A stretch of DNA of 64,000 nt from Pseudobutyrivibrio sp. Its GTDB lineage: Bacteria > Bacillota > Clostridia > Lachnospirales > Lachnospiraceae. Made by a program: the position numbers and the translations under genes. How positions within the stretch are numbered: the first letter of the stretch is position 1; every line of letters starts with the position of its first letter. Under the pieces are notes generated by a model. It saw nothing but the letters and a program-made list of their open reading frames with translations. It had not been told where the DNA came from and made no database searches. Location: the NCBI RefSeq assembly GCF_017471675.1, contig NZ_JAFUSK010000023.1, positions 1 through 64,000 of the forward strand. Direction: 5' to 3'. Positions 10,244 to 18,812 of the stretch are shown here, in pieces.

Positions 10244-11044
10244 ATGTCAGAAGTTATTACTATTAAAACTGAAGAAGAAATTCAATTAATGAGAGAAGCT
10301 GGCAAGATTCTGGCTCAGGTTCACGAAACATTAGCTAAAGAGATTCATGAAGGAATGTCTACTTTAGATGTAGATAAGCTTGGTGAAGAAGTTATTAGAA
10401 GCTTTGGATGTGAACCTAATTTTAAGGGGCTATATGGTTATCCAGCAAGTGTATGTGTTTCTGTTAACGATGAGGTTGTTCATGGAATACCTACAGATGA
10501 TCGCATATTAGTAAATGGTGATATAGTAAGCCTTGATACTGGAGTGTTATATAAGGGGTATCATTCAGATGCCGCAAGAACTGTTCCAGTTGGTGAAATT
10601 AGCGAAGAGGCAAGACTTCTTATAGAAAGAACTCGCCAATCATTTTTCCAGGGTATGAAATATGCCAAGGCAGGAAATCATCTATATGATATTTCAGGAG
10701 CTATTGGAAGCTATGCTGAAAGCTTTGGATATGGTGTAGTAAGAGATTTAGTTGGTCATGGAATTGGCACTAGTCTTCATGAGGCACCTGAAATTCCAAA
10801 CTTTAAGCGTCCATTCAGAAGAGGACCAAAGCTTAGAGCGGGAATGACATTAGCAGTTGAACCAATGATAAATGCAGGTTCTCCTGATGTTGCATGGATG
10901 GATGATGAGTGGACAGTAGTTACAATGGATGAGTCATTATCAGCTCATTATGAAAACACTATTGTTATTACTGATGGAAATCCTGAAATATTAACTCTTA
11001 CACCATCTGAGCTTGCTAATCCGGAGGGTAACAAATGGATTTAA
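10244..11044 (+). CDS. map: Methionine aminopeptidase type I
   Basis: A 266-residue cytosolic metalloprotease that removes the initiator methionine. The metal ligands are visible: aspartates in VSLDTGVLYKGYHSDAART, histidine in VGHGIGTSLHE, and glutamates in MTLAVEPMINAG and YENTIVIT. The length is slightly above the typical 250. It follows adk by one base and its stop lies inside the start of the next gene. Confidence 0.97.
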   Translation: MSEVITIKTEEEIQLMREAGKILAQVHETLAKEIHEGMSTLDVDKLGEEVIRSFGCEPNFKGLYGYPASVCVSVNDEVVHGIPTDDRILVNGDIVSLDTGVLYKGYHSDAARTVPVGEISEEARLLIERTRQSFFQGMKYAKAGNHLYDISGAIGSYAESFGYGVVRDLVGHGIGTSLHEAPEIPNFKRPFRRGPKLRAGMTLAVEPMINAGSPDVAWMDDEWTVVTMDESLSAHYENTIVITDGNPEILTLTPSELANPEGNKWI

Positions 11045-11301
11045 TGCTTGCCAAATCAAAAGCTGGACATGATATAAAAAAGGTGTATGTGGTAGTGAGA
11101 GAGGAAGATGAATATCTTTACTTAGCAAATGGAACCACAAAGCTTTTATCAAATCCTAAGAAGAAAAAGAAAATTCATTTACAGCTTATAAAAAATATTC
11201 CATCTGAGGTGCTTGATGAAATCAAAGATGTCAGTGCACTGGATGATGTTAAAATTAAAAGAATTCTTAAAAGTTATAATAGGAGGAACGAAGATGTCTA
11301 A
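11035..11301 (+). CDS. Small KOW-domain RNA-binding protein
   Basis: An 88-residue basic protein ([27 protein letters not shown]). It resembles the L14e/KOW-type proteins found in Firmicutes between map and infA. The N-terminal half looks like an SH3-like KOW strand; the lysine run KKKKK is mid-protein. GGAGGG at 11023-11028 favours the ATG at 11035 over the one at 11044. It overlaps map at one end and infA by 8 nt at the other, so it is tightly coupled to translation genes. Its exact function is unknown. Confidence 0.85.
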   Translation: MDLMLAKSKAGHDIKKVYVVVREEDEYLYLANGTTKLLSNPKKKKKIHLQLIKNIPSEVLDEIKDVSALDDVKIKRILKSYNRRNEDV

Positions 11302-11512
11302 GGCAGATGTTATTGAGGTTGAAGGAGTAGTTGTTGAGAAGCTTCCTAACGCAATGTTTAAGGTTGAGCTTGAAAATGGTCATCAGATTCTTGCTCATAT
11401 CAGTGGAAAGCTTAGACAAAACTACATCAGAATATTACCTGGTGATAAGGTAACAATCGAAATGAGTCCTTATGATCTTTCTAAGGGAAGAATTATTTGG
11501 AGAGATAAATAA
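11294..11512 (+). CDS. infA: Translation initiation factor IF-1
   Basis: A 72-residue OB-fold protein, standard length, starting [22 protein letters not shown] and ending [13 protein letters not shown]-1 occupies the A site during initiation. The ribosome site AGGAGG at 11281-11286 lies within the preceding gene. I reject a longer frame from 11213 that would overlap it by 89 nt. Confidence 0.98.
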   Translation: MSKADVIEVEGVVVEKLPNAMFKVELENGHQILAHISGKLRQNYIRILPGDKVTIEMSPYDLSKGRIIWRDK

Positions 11513-11519
11513 AAAATTG

Positions 11520-11548
11520 TTGACATATATATAAACGGCCGCTATACT
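11520..11548 (+). promoter_or_regulatory. Consensus sigma-A promoter upstream of rpmJ
   Basis: TTGACA (11520-11525), 17-bp spacer, TATACT (11543-11548). This near-perfect promoter lies in the gap after infA and should give independent transcription of rpmJ, rpsM, rpsK, rpsD, rpoA and rplQ. A small inverted repeat (ATTAAA/TTTAAT) follows in the untranslated leader. Confidence 0.85.
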
Positions 11549-11627
11549 ATTAAACGGACGTTTTTAATGTCCAATTTATAGATTGACCACAACCTTTGAA
11601 TAAAAGGGCATGGAAAGGAGGAACATC

Positions 11628-11741
11628 GTGAAAGTAAGATCTTCTGTTAAGCCTATGTGCGAGAAGTGCAAGGTCATCAAAAGAAAGGGTAGCATTCGTA
11701 TTATTTGCGAGAACCCTAAGCATAAGCAGCGTCAGGGTTAA
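11628..11741 (+). CDS. rpmJ: 50S ribosomal protein L36 (bL36), zinc form
   Basis: A 37-residue protein too short for most ORF callers, starting at [23 protein letters not shown]. Zinc ligands are C11, C14, C27 and H32. GGAAAGGAGG just upstream supports the start. The CxxC form, as opposed to the cysteine-free paralogue used under zinc limitation, is the only copy in this window. Confidence 0.96.
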   Translation: MKVRSSVKPMCEKCKVIKRKGSIRIICENPKHKQRQG

Positions 11742-11946
11742 TCTGACATAGTTTGTGTAGCATTTTATTATGTGCGGCTGCAGTCTAAAGTGTATCTAAT
11801 TTAGGCTGTTCATAATAAATAGGCCTATCATACCGAGGCCACATTGTTCCAGATGCGGGGATGCACACATTTCAGGCCGAGTAATCGGAGCTGCATTACT
11901 TGTATCGTTATTAATTAAGTAGAATTTTATGGAGGTGTAAACACAC
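11742..11946 (+). promoter_or_regulatory. Structured leader between rpmJ and rpsM
   Basis: A 205-nt gap, long for this operon, with no open frame I can support. It can fold into a 9-bp stem CAGTCTAAA (11781-11789) with TTTAGGCTG (11800-11808), a GGCCT/AGGCC stem (11822-11826 with 11836-11840) and a CCGA/TCGG stem (11877-11888) capped by a GTAA (GNRA-type) tetraloop. It ends with GGAGGTG before rpsM. Possibly a binding site for autoregulation by a ribosomal protein; this is inference. Confidence 0.5.
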
Positions 11947-12315
11947 ATGGCTCGTATTGCAGGTGTAGATTTACCAAGAGACAAGAGAATTGAAATTGGT
12001 TTAACTTACATATACGGAATTGGTAGAGTAAGCTCAAACAAGGTTCTTGAGGCAGCTGGTGTAGATCCTAACACTCGTGTTAAGGATTTAACTGACGATG
12101 AAGTAAAGAAAATCAGCACAGTTATCGATGAGACAATGACTGTAGAAGGTGATCTTAGAAGAGAAGTTGCCCTTGATATCAAGAGACTTCAGGAAATCGG
12201 ATGCTATAGAGGAATCCGTCATAGAAAGGGTCTTCCTGTTCGTGGACAGAAGACTAAGACAAACGCTCGTACTCGTAAGGGTCCAAAGCGTACAGTAGCA
12301 AATAAGAAGAAGTAA
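11947..12315 (+). CDS. rpsM: 30S ribosomal protein S13 (uS13)
   Basis: A 122-residue protein starting [26 protein letters not shown], with the helix-two-turn-helix RNA-binding core and the basic tail [23 protein letters not shown]. It sits in the small-subunit head and bridges to the large subunit. GGAGGTG lies 8-10 nt upstream. First gene of the alpha operon segment after the structured leader. Confidence 0.98.
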   Translation: MARIAGVDLPRDKRIEIGLTYIYGIGRVSSNKVLEAAGVDPNTRVKDLTDDEVKKISTVIDETMTVEGDLRREVALDIKRLQEIGCYRGIRHRKGLPVRGQKTKTNARTRKGPKRTVANKKK

Positions 12316-12350
12316 TTATATTCATAGAAAGAAAGTAGGTTAGTTTAATT

Positions 12351-12743
12351 ATGGCTAAAGTTGCAAAGAAGACAACAAAAAAGCGTGTAAAGAAAAACGT
12401 TGAACACGGACAGGTACATGTTCAGGCATCTTTCAATAACACTATCGTTACTATTACTGATGCTCAGGGCAATGCTCTTTCATGGGCAAGTGCTGGTGGT
12501 CTAGGATTTAGAGGTTCAAGGAAATCTACTCCTTATGCTGCTCAGATGGCAGCTGAGACTGCAGTTAAGGCTGCATTAGTTCACGGTTTAAAGAGTGTAG
12601 ATGTATTCGTAAAGGGACCAGGTTCAGGACGTGAAGCTGCAATCAGAGCAATCGATGCAAACGGCGTTCAGGTTCTTACAATTAAGGATGTTACACCAGT
12701 TCCACATAACGGATGTCGTCCACCAAAGCGTAGAAGAGTCTAA
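12351..12743 (+). CDS. rpsK: 30S ribosomal protein S11 (uS11)
   Basis: A 130-residue protein with [37 protein letters not shown] and the C-terminal [14 protein letters not shown]11 lines the platform near the E-site mRNA. Its ribosome site (AAGTAGG) is weaker than those of its neighbours. Confidence 0.98.
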   Translation: MAKVAKKTTKKRVKKNVEHGQVHVQASFNNTIVTITDAQGNALSWASAGGLGFRGSRKSTPYAAQMAAETAVKAALVHGLKSVDVFVKGPGSGREAAIRAIDANGVQVLTIKDVTPVPHNGCRPPKRRRV

Positions 12744-12759
12744 TTAGGAGGGAAATCTA

Positions 12760-13353
12760 ATGGCAGTTAATAAGACACCAGTTCTTAAAAGATGTAGATC
12801 TCTTGATTTAGATCCTACATTTTTAGGATATGATAAGAAGTCACACAGACAGAAAAATAGAGGAAGAGGAAAGAAGTCAGAGTACGCTCTTCAGCTTCAG
12901 GAGAAGCAGAAGGCTAAGTTCATCTATGGCGTACTTGAGAAGCCTTTCCGTAATTATTATGAGAAGGCTGACCGTATGAAGGGCATGACAGGTGAAAACC
13001 TTATGACAATCCTTGAGAGCCGTCTTGATAACGTAGTATTCCGTATGGGATTTGCTCGTACAAGAAGAGAAGCTCGTCAGGTTGTAGATCACAAGATGTT
13101 CCTTGTAAATGGTAAGCCAGTAAATATTCCTTCATATCTTGTTAAGGCAGGAGATGTTATCGAAGTTCGCGAGAAGTCAAAGAGCCTTCAGAGATTTAAG
13201 GATATTACAGAGGTAACAGCTGGTAGAACAACTCCTGAGTGGGTTGACGTTAATGCTGAGAGCCTTAAGGGTACAGTTAAAGAGCTTCCTAATAGAGAGC
13301 AGATTGATGTTCCTGTAGACGAGATGCTTATCGTCGAGTTATATTCAAAATAA
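12760..13353 (+). CDS. rpsD: 30S ribosomal protein S4 (uS4)
   Basis: A 197-residue protein with an N-terminal rRNA-binding region, [32 protein letters not shown] and the S4 domain ([20 protein letters not shown]). S4 is a primary assembly protein and an autoregulator in several bacteria. It is followed by two strong hairpins before rpoA. Confidence 0.97.
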   Translation: MAVNKTPVLKRCRSLDLDPTFLGYDKKSHRQKNRGRGKKSEYALQLQEKQKAKFIYGVLEKPFRNYYEKADRMKGMTGENLMTILESRLDNVVFRMGFARTRREARQVVDHKMFLVNGKPVNIPSYLVKAGDVIEVREKSKSLQRFKDITEVTAGRTTPEWVDVNAESLKGTVKELPNREQIDVPVDEMLIVELYSK

Positions 13354-13379
13354 TAAATTTTAGTGAATGTTTACAAAAA

Positions 13380-13409
13380 GCACTTATACAAGCTTGCTTG
13401 TATAAGTGC
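13380..13409 (+). other. Perfect 14-bp hairpin downstream of rpsD
   Basis: GCACTTATACAAGC (13380-13393) pairs perfectly with GCTTGTATAAGTGC (13396-13409), leaving a 2-nt centre (4-nt loop in practice). The tail GATTTGTTAC is only moderately T-rich. It precedes a second hairpin with a real T-run and could act as a leaky terminator, anti-processing stem or attenuator. Confidence 0.65.
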
Positions 13410-13448
13410 GATTTGTTACAATTTTACTATGCGGCAGTAAGCGATGAT

Positions 13449-13477
13449 ACAGAATATTATTTAATATTCTGTTTTTT
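13449..13477 (+). terminator. Intrinsic-type terminator/attenuator before rpoA
   Basis: ACAGAATATT (13449-13458), loop ATTT, AATATTCTGT (13463-13472), then a T-run to 13477. The stem is AT-rich but perfect. It sits inside the alpha operon only 33 nt before the rpoA start, so it probably attenuates rather than ends transcription. Confidence 0.65.
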
Positions 13478-13509
13478 AGAGTCTATTAATTATTTAAGGA
13501 GGCAATGTA

Positions 13510-14469
13510 GTGTTAAATTTTGAAAACCCAAATATTGAAATCGCAGAGATTTCTGAGGACAAAAAATACGGCAGATTCGTTGTTGAACCTCTTGAGAGAG
13601 GATACGGTATAACACTTGGTAATTCACTTCGTAGAATTATGCTTTCGTCTCTGCCAGGTGCTGCAGTTAGCCAGATAAAGATTGAAGGCGTCCTTCATGA
13701 GTTCAGTGCTATTCCTGGTGTTAAGGAAGATGTTACTGAAATTGTTATGAACATTAAGGAATTGGCTATCAGAAACAATAGCTCTTCTGATGAGCCTAAG
13801 ACAGCATATATTGAGTTCGAGGGTGAAGGCGTAGTTACAGCAGCTGATATTCAGGTTGATTCTGATATTGAAATCATTAATCCTGATCTTGTTATAGCTC
13901 ACCTTAATGGTGGTAATGACTGCAAGCTTTACATGGAGCTTACAATCACAAAGAATCGTGGATACATTTCTGCTGATAAGAATAAGACACCTGATACACC
14001 AATCGGCAAGATTGCTGTAGATTCTATCTATACACCAATTGAGCGTGTAAACATGACTGTTGAAGACACTCGTGTTGGTCAGGTTACTGATTACGATAAG
14101 CTCACACTTGATGTATATACAAATGGTACAATGGGTCCTGATGAAGCTGTTTCTATGGCTGCAAAGGTACTCAGCGAGCATTTAAATCTTTTTGTAAATC
14201 TTTCAGATGCTGCACAGGATCTTAGCGTTATCGCTGACAAGCCTGATGATACAACAGGTAAGACTCTTGAAATGAGCATTGATGAGCTTGAGCTTTCAGT
14301 TCGTTCATACAACTGCTTAAAGAGAGCTGGTATCAACACTGTAGCAGAACTTTGCGATAAGTCCCCAGAGGATATGATGAAGGTTCGTAACCTTGGTCGC
14401 AAGTCTATGGAAGAAGTAGAGCAGAAACTTAGTGAACTTGGTCTTTCACTCAAAATGTTAGAAGACTAG
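13510..14469 (+). CDS. rpoA: RNA polymerase alpha subunit
   Basis: A 319-residue protein starting at GTG ([23 protein letters not shown]) behind AAGGAGG. The N-terminal dimerisation domain has [23 protein letters not shown]. The C-terminal domain (from about residue 250) carries the helix-hairpin-helix region [20 protein letters not shown] and [13 protein letters not shown] that binds UP elements and regulators. The length is typical. Confidence 0.98.
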   Translation: MLNFENPNIEIAEISEDKKYGRFVVEPLERGYGITLGNSLRRIMLSSLPGAAVSQIKIEGVLHEFSAIPGVKEDVTEIVMNIKELAIRNNSSSDEPKTAYIEFEGEGVVTAADIQVDSDIEIINPDLVIAHLNGGNDCKLYMELTITKNRGYISADKNKTPDTPIGKIAVDSIYTPIERVNMTVEDTRVGQVTDYDKLTLDVYTNGTMGPDEAVSMAAKVLSEHLNLFVNLSDAAQDLSVIADKPDDTTGKTLEMSIDELELSVRSYNCLKRAGINTVAELCDKSPEDMMKVRNLGRKSMEEVEQKLSELGLSLKMLED

Positions 14470-14497
14470 TTTTTAAGTTATAACCAGGAAATAATGC

Positions 14498-14580
14498 ATG
14501 GAAGATAAGACCGATGAGCACATCCGTGTATACTTTCCATCACTTAAGTTGCGGGGTAAGACCGATGAGCACCTGCGGCA
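14498..14580 (+). repeat. Two copies of a 16-nt motif in paired hairpins, rpoA-rplQ gap
   Basis: TAAGACCGATGAGCAC occurs at 14506-14521 and again at 14557-14572. Each copy lies inside a separate potential stem with different flank sequence: ATGGAA/TTCCAT (14498-14503 with 14535-14540) around copy 1, and GGGGT with ACCTGCGGC around copy 2. Identical inner sequence with different but pairing flanks suggests a tandem RNA element, perhaps a protein-binding leader for rplQ. I could not assign it to a known family. Confidence 0.6.
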
Positions 14581-14602
14581 TGTTATTTAGGAGGAAAGCA
14601 AA

Positions 14603-15127
14603 ATGGCAAAGTACAGAAAATTAAGCAGAACATCATCACAGAGAAAGGCTCTTTTAAGAAATCAGGTAACTGAGCTTCTTTACCACGGCAAGATTGTTAC
14701 AACTGAAGCTAAGGCTAAGGAAGTAAGAAAGCTTGCAGAGCACATCATTACACTTGGCGTTAAGGAAAAGGATAACTTCGAAGAAGTTACAGTTCAGGCT
14801 AAGGTTGCTCGTAAGGACAAAGATGGTAAGAGAGTAAAGGAAGTTGTTGATGGCAAGAAGGTTACTGTATATGATACAGTAGATAAGAAGATTAAGAAGG
14901 ATGCTCCTTCAAGACTTCACGCTCGTCGTCAGATGATGCAGGTTCTTTACACACCTACAGCTAAGGGTGTTAAGAAGAGCGAAACACACAAGGTTGACAT
15001 GGCAAACTTCGTATTTGATGAGATCGCTCCAAAGTATGTTGATCGCAAGGGTGGTTACACACGTATCGTTAAGATCGGACCACGTAAGGGTGATGCAGCT
15101 ATGGAAGTAGTTCTTGAGCTTGTTTAA
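14603..15127 (+). CDS. rplQ: 50S ribosomal protein L17 (bL17) with internal insertion
   Basis: A 174-residue protein against a usual 115-130. The N-terminus MAKYRKLSRTSSQRKALLRNQ and the C-terminus GGYTRIVKIGPRKGDAAMEVVLELV are canonical. Between ITLG and LHARRQ, about residues 52-96, lies an extra lysine-rich segment of about 42 residues (including DKDGKRVKEVVDGKKVTVYD). L17 sits at the tunnel exit side of the large subunit. AGGAGGAAA supports the start. A strong terminator follows. Confidence 0.96.
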   Translation: MAKYRKLSRTSSQRKALLRNQVTELLYHGKIVTTEAKAKEVRKLAEHIITLGVKEKDNFEEVTVQAKVARKDKDGKRVKEVVDGKKVTVYDTVDKKIKKDAPSRLHARRQMMQVLYTPTAKGVKKSETHKVDMANFVFDEIAPKYVDRKGGYTRIVKIGPRKGDAAMEVVLELV

Positions 15128-15140
15128 TATGTTTAACATG

Positions 15141-15170
15141 GGCTAGGACATTTGTCCTAGCTCTTTTTTT
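15141..15170 (+). terminator. Terminator of the ribosomal supercluster
   Basis: GCTAGGAC (15142-15149), loop ATTT, GTCCTAGC (15154-15161), followed by TCTTTTTTT. Strong intrinsic terminator after rplQ. The 128 nt from here to the next gene are AT-rich, with no gene and no clear promoter. Confidence 0.9.
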
Positions 15171-15298
15171 ATTTCATACAATATATTTTACATATTATCT
15201 AAAATACTTTACAAAAATCTAAAAAACTAATGCTATTATTAATCAAAAAACTGTTGTAATATAAAAATAGTGATACTAATAAACAATGAGGATAAAAT

Positions 15299-16663
15299 AT
15301 GGCAGCTGATTCAACAAAGAAAATGACAGAGGGAAATCCACTTGGACTTATATTAGGATTTTCAATACCTATGCTTGCAGGATTATTATTCCAGCAAATG
15401 TACAATCTGGTTGATACGATTATAGTAGGCCAAACATTAGGCGATAGTGCCTTGGCGGCTGTTGGCTCTACAGGTTCTATAAATTTCTTAATTAATGGAT
15501 TTTGTATGGGTATATGTTCAGGCTTTGCGATTCCTGTGGCTCAAAGATTTGGTGCAGAGTCTTATGATTCAATGCGCAAGTTTGTAGGAAATTCAATAAT
15601 TCTTTCAGCCATTTTTGCAATTGTAATAACCACATTCGTAAGTATATTTTGCTTTCAGATACTGGAGATAATGCAAACTCCTGAAGATATTATTGAACTG
15701 GCATATTCATATATTTCAATTATTTTCTTTGGAATACCAGTTACATTTTTATATAATCTTACAGCTGGTATTATGCGCTCCTTAGGAGATAGTAAGACAC
15801 CTACCTATTTCCTTATTATGGCAGCAGGTATAAATATAGTATTAGATATTGTCTTTATACTTGTTTTAGGAATGAGTGTTGATGGACCTGCATTAGCTAC
15901 TGTTATATCCCAGTTAATTGCGGGACTTAGCTGCTTGATTTACATGAAGAAAAAATTCCCAATCTTAAAGCTAAAGAGAAGTGATTTGAAGCTAGGTCCT
16001 CACCATAGTCAGGTTTTGATTTCTATGGGTATACCATTTGGCCTTCAATACTCAATTACGGCTGTAGGGTCAGTAATCCTTCAAACAGCGGTAAACGGAC
16101 TGGGAACAATCGCGGTTGCATCTATGACAGCAGGTGCTAAGGTGTCCATGTTTGTAGTATGTCCTTTTGATGCATTAGGTGGAACTATGGCTACATACGC
16201 AGGTCAAAATGTAGGCGCAAAGAACATTCCTAGAGTAAAGAAGGGAGTATGGACAGCCCAATTGCTTGGAACTATATATTCAGTATTTATATTTATTGTA
16301 TTGTATTTTGCAGGAAGATATATTTTACGATTATTTACATCTACAGATATTGTAATAGAACAGGCAATGATGTTCTTGCTTGCTAACGGAATAACATATA
16401 CATTACTGGCAGCTGTTAATATATTTAGATTTGCTATTCAAGGAATGGGCTTCTCAACATTTGCCATATATTCAGGCGTAATGGAAATGATTGCAAGAAT
16501 TCTAGTAGCATTTACCTTTGTTCCAATGATAGGATTTTCTGGAGCAATTTGGGCTAGTCCTGTTGCATGGCTTTTTGCGGTAATATTCTTAGTTCCGGGA
16601 TTATATTATTGCTGTCGAAAGTTAGAGGTTAAATTTAACGGTGAATATACCCATCATCTATAA
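15299..16663 (+). CDS. MATE family multidrug/organic cation exporter
   Basis: A 454-residue membrane protein with about twelve hydrophobic segments. Typical MATE features are the N-terminal PMLAGLLFQQMYNLVDTIIVG and the internal repeat starting MGIPFGLQYSITAVGSVILQ. Such proteins export drugs or metabolites using Na+ or H+ gradients; the substrate cannot be told from sequence. The start has a modest GAGGA site. It is transcribed alone between two terminators. Confidence 0.9.
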   Translation: MAADSTKKMTEGNPLGLILGFSIPMLAGLLFQQMYNLVDTIIVGQTLGDSALAAVGSTGSINFLINGFCMGICSGFAIPVAQRFGAESYDSMRKFVGNSIILSAIFAIVITTFVSIFCFQILEIMQTPEDIIELAYSYISIIFFGIPVTFLYNLTAGIMRSLGDSKTPTYFLIMAAGINIVLDIVFILVLGMSVDGPALATVISQLIAGLSCLIYMKKKFPILKLKRSDLKLGPHHSQVLISMGIPFGLQYSITAVGSVILQTAVNGLGTIAVASMTAGAKVSMFVVCPFDALGGTMATYAGQNVGAKNIPRVKKGVWTAQLLGTIYSVFIFIVLYFAGRYILRLFTSTDIVIEQAMMFLLANGITYTLLAAVNIFRFAIQGMGFSTFAIYSGVMEMIARILVAFTFVPMIGFSGAIWASPVAWLFAVIFLVPGLYYCCRKLEVKFNGEYTHHL

Positions 16664-16678
16664 TTAAATATTAATTTA

Positions 16679-16706
16679 AAAAGGAGTCTTCGGACTCCTT
16701 TTATAA
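16679..16706 (+). terminator. Terminator after the MATE gene
   Basis: AAGGAGTC (16681-16688), UUCG-type tetraloop TTCG, GACTCCTT (16693-16700), then TTTT. A-tract on the 5' side. Confidence 0.9.
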
Positions 16707-16712
16707 ATCACA

Positions 16713-16741
16713 TTGACTTTAGTAGATAAAAGTGCTAAAGT
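16713..16741 (+). promoter_or_regulatory. Sigma-A promoter of the ABC transporter operon
   Basis: TTGACT (16713-16718), 17-bp spacer, TAAAGT (16736-16741), 33 nt before the ATG of the lipoprotein gene. Confidence 0.75.
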
Positions 16742-16774
16742 GAACACATTATAAATAAACTAGGAGGGGTTGCT

Positions 16775-17812
16775 ATGAAAAAAATAGTTAGCACTTTACT
16801 TGCTCTTTCACTTGCAATGTCGCTTGTTGCTTGTGGAACAGATGCAGCTAAGGAAAAAGAATCAGCTACCGCAGCAACAGAAAAGACAGAAACAGCAGAT
16901 AAGGCAGCAGATGATTCAAAAACATACAATGTAGGTGTTATTCAGCTTGTACAGCATCCAGCACTTGATGCTGCCACAGAGGGCTTTTCGGCTGCTCTTA
17001 AGGAAAAACTTGGCGAAAATGTAGAGGTTAATGTGCAGAATGCATCAGGTGATACAGCCACATGCGCTACAATTGCAAATTCATTTGTTTCAGACAATGT
17101 GGATTTGATTATGGCAAATGCGACACCAGCTATGCAGGCTAGCTCAACAGCTACAAACAGTATTCCAATCGTTGCTACATCTATCACAGATTATGGCACT
17201 GCACTTGGAATTAAGGATTGGACAGGTACAACGGGAATCAATGTAACTGGTACATCTGATTTAGCTCCACTTGATGGTCAGGCAGAAATGTTAAATGAGC
17301 TTTTCCCAGATGCAAAGGAAGTTGGTATCATCTATTGCTCAGGTGAGGATAACTCTTTATTCCAGGCTAATCAGATTACAGAATATCTTAAGGAATATGG
17401 ATACAATGTAACAGCTTACACATTCTCTGATTCAGCAGATGTAGCTACAGTAGTTCAGACAGCATGCGGAGAAAGTGATGTTATCTATGTACCTACTGAT
17501 AATGTTGCAGCCAGCTGCGCAGAGACAATCAATAACGTAGCAGTTACAGCAGGGGTTCCAATCATTGCTGGCGAGGAAGGAATCTGCAAGGGCTGTGGTA
17601 TCGCAACACTTTCAATTTCATACTATGACATCGGATACGCTGCAGGTCTTATGGCTTACGAAATCCTTGTTAATGGAAAGGATCCAGCTTCATACGAGAT
17701 TCAGTATGCTACAGAATTTACAAAGGAATATAATCCTGTAATAGCAGAGAAGTTAGGAATCAATCTTCCAGATGACTATGTTGCAATAGAAATGGAAGAT
17801 TCTGAAGAATAA
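16775..17812 (+). CDS. ABC transporter substrate-binding lipoprotein, TrpX-like
   Basis: A 345-residue exported protein of the ABC_sub_bind (PF04392) type. The signal peptide ends in a lipobox LVAC with the lipidated Cys at position 20, followed by an Ala/Glu/Thr/Lys-rich linker. The mature domain starts YNVGVIQLVQHPALDAATEGF, the family hallmark. Relatives in streptococci bind aromatic amino acids (TrpX), but the ligand here is inferred only by family. AGGAGGGG precedes the start. A partial terminator separates it from the permease, which fits making more binding protein than channel. Confidence 0.88.
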   Translation: MKKIVSTLLALSLAMSLVACGTDAAKEKESATAATEKTETADKAADDSKTYNVGVIQLVQHPALDAATEGFSAALKEKLGENVEVNVQNASGDTATCATIANSFVSDNVDLIMANATPAMQASSTATNSIPIVATSITDYGTALGIKDWTGTTGINVTGTSDLAPLDGQAEMLNELFPDAKEVGIIYCSGEDNSLFQANQITEYLKEYGYNVTAYTFSDSADVATVVQTACGESDVIYVPTDNVAASCAETINNVAVTAGVPIIAGEEGICKGCGIATLSISYYDIGYAAGLMAYEILVNGKDPASYEIQYATEFTKEYNPVIAEKLGINLPDDYVAIEMEDSEE

Positions 17813-17842
17813 GATTTGCAATAAAATAAAAAATATTAGTGG

Positions 17843-17866
17843 GCAAGGTCAGTGTTTTGACCTTGC
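17843..17866 (+). terminator. Attenuator hairpin between binding protein and permease genes
   Basis: GCAAGGTCA (17843-17851) pairs with TGACCTTGC (17858-17866), loop of 6 nt, tail TCTTTGG. The T-tail is weak, so read-through to the permease is expected. Confidence 0.7.
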
Positions 17867-17882
17867 TCTTTGGAGTTAAAAA

Positions 17883-18812
17883 ATGGGAATTGAAACATTA
17901 ATAGCAGGAATGCCTGGTACCGTAGCACAGGGAATTATCTACGGAATCATGGCACTTGGAATTTACATTACATTCAAATTATTAAATTTTGCAGATTTGT
18001 CAGTAGACGGTTCTTTCGCCACAGGCGGAGCTGTTGCTGCAATGGTTATTATATCAGGTCACTCTTGGGTGCTTGCGCTCGTGCTTGCATTTATAGCTGG
18101 TGCCCTTGCAGGATTTATCACTGGTATGCTTCACACAGTATTTGGAATACCAGATATTTTGGCAGGTATCCTTACACAACTGGCGCTTTATTCAATAAAC
18201 CTAAGAATAGCAAAGAATCAGCCAAACACACCAATCTCTGTAGATAAGTATAACCTGGCTGTTTCACTTAGATATAAGAATGATGCTCTTATTACAGTTT
18301 TTGTTATAGCTGTAATCATCATCGCTGTAATGTACTGGTATTTCGGAACAGAAATGGGTTCAGCACTTCGTGCCACAGGTACAAACCCTGCCATGGCTAA
18401 GGCACAGGGAATCAGTGTTAATGTAATGAAGGCATTTGGTCTTGTTATCTCTAATGCCATTGTTGCTTTTGCGGGAGCATTATTTGCCCAGTTTAACGGA
18501 AACGCAGATGTTAATATGGGTCGTGGTGCAATCGTAATAGGATTGGCATCAATCATTATAGGTGATGTGCTTTGCCAGGCATTGTTTAAGAAGAAATCAA
18601 ATTTTGCTCTTTCACTTGCCTTTGTAGTAATGGGTGGAATTCTTTATTATATTTTTATTGCAATAGTTCTTTGGCTAAAGATGCCAGCAAACGATATGAA
18701 GTTATTTACAGCAATTATAGTGGCAATTTTCCTTGCAGTGCCATATCTCAAGAATAAGGCAAATAGCTCATTTTCTAAAGCTGCAAAGAGAGGAGGAAAG
18801 GTAAATGCTTAA
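17883..18812 (+). CDS. ABC transporter permease, TrpY-like
   Basis: A 309-residue integral membrane protein of the BPD_transp_2 type with about eight hydrophobic segments. Motifs such as GIYITFKLLNFADLSVDGSF and GSALRATGTNPAMAKAQGISV (split by the conserved EAA-like loop) match permeases paired with PF04392 binding proteins. It overlaps the ATPase gene by 8 nt. Cytoplasmic membrane. Confidence 0.88.
   Translation: MGIETLIAGMPGTVAQGIIYGIMALGIYITFKLLNFADLSVDGSFATGGAVAAMVIISGHSWVLALVLAFIAGALAGFITGMLHTVFGIPDILAGILTQLALYSINLRIAKNQPNTPISVDKYNLAVSLRYKNDALITVFVIAVIIIAVMYWYFGTEMGSALRATGTNPAMAKAQGISVNVMKAFGLVISNAIVAFAGALFAQFNGNADVNMGRGAIVIGLASIIIGDVLCQALFKKKSNFALSLAFVVMGGILYYIFIAIVLWLKMPANDMKLFTAIIVAIFLAVPYLKNKANSSFSKAAKRGGKVNA

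Noticed and set aside
13624-14181. 185-codon minus-strand frame inside rpoA
   Set aside because: Shadow of the strongly biased rpoA coding strand; no ribosome site or family resemblance.
14506-14572. CCGATGAG in the rpoA-rplQ repeats as a hammerhead ribozyme core
   Set aside because: The core would need CTGATGAG plus a GAAA partner and three stems around a cleavage site; these are absent.
14470-14602. L17 downstream element RNA family
   Set aside because: That family lies after rplQ in lactic acid bacteria; this element lies before rplQ and I see no sequence match I can vouch for.
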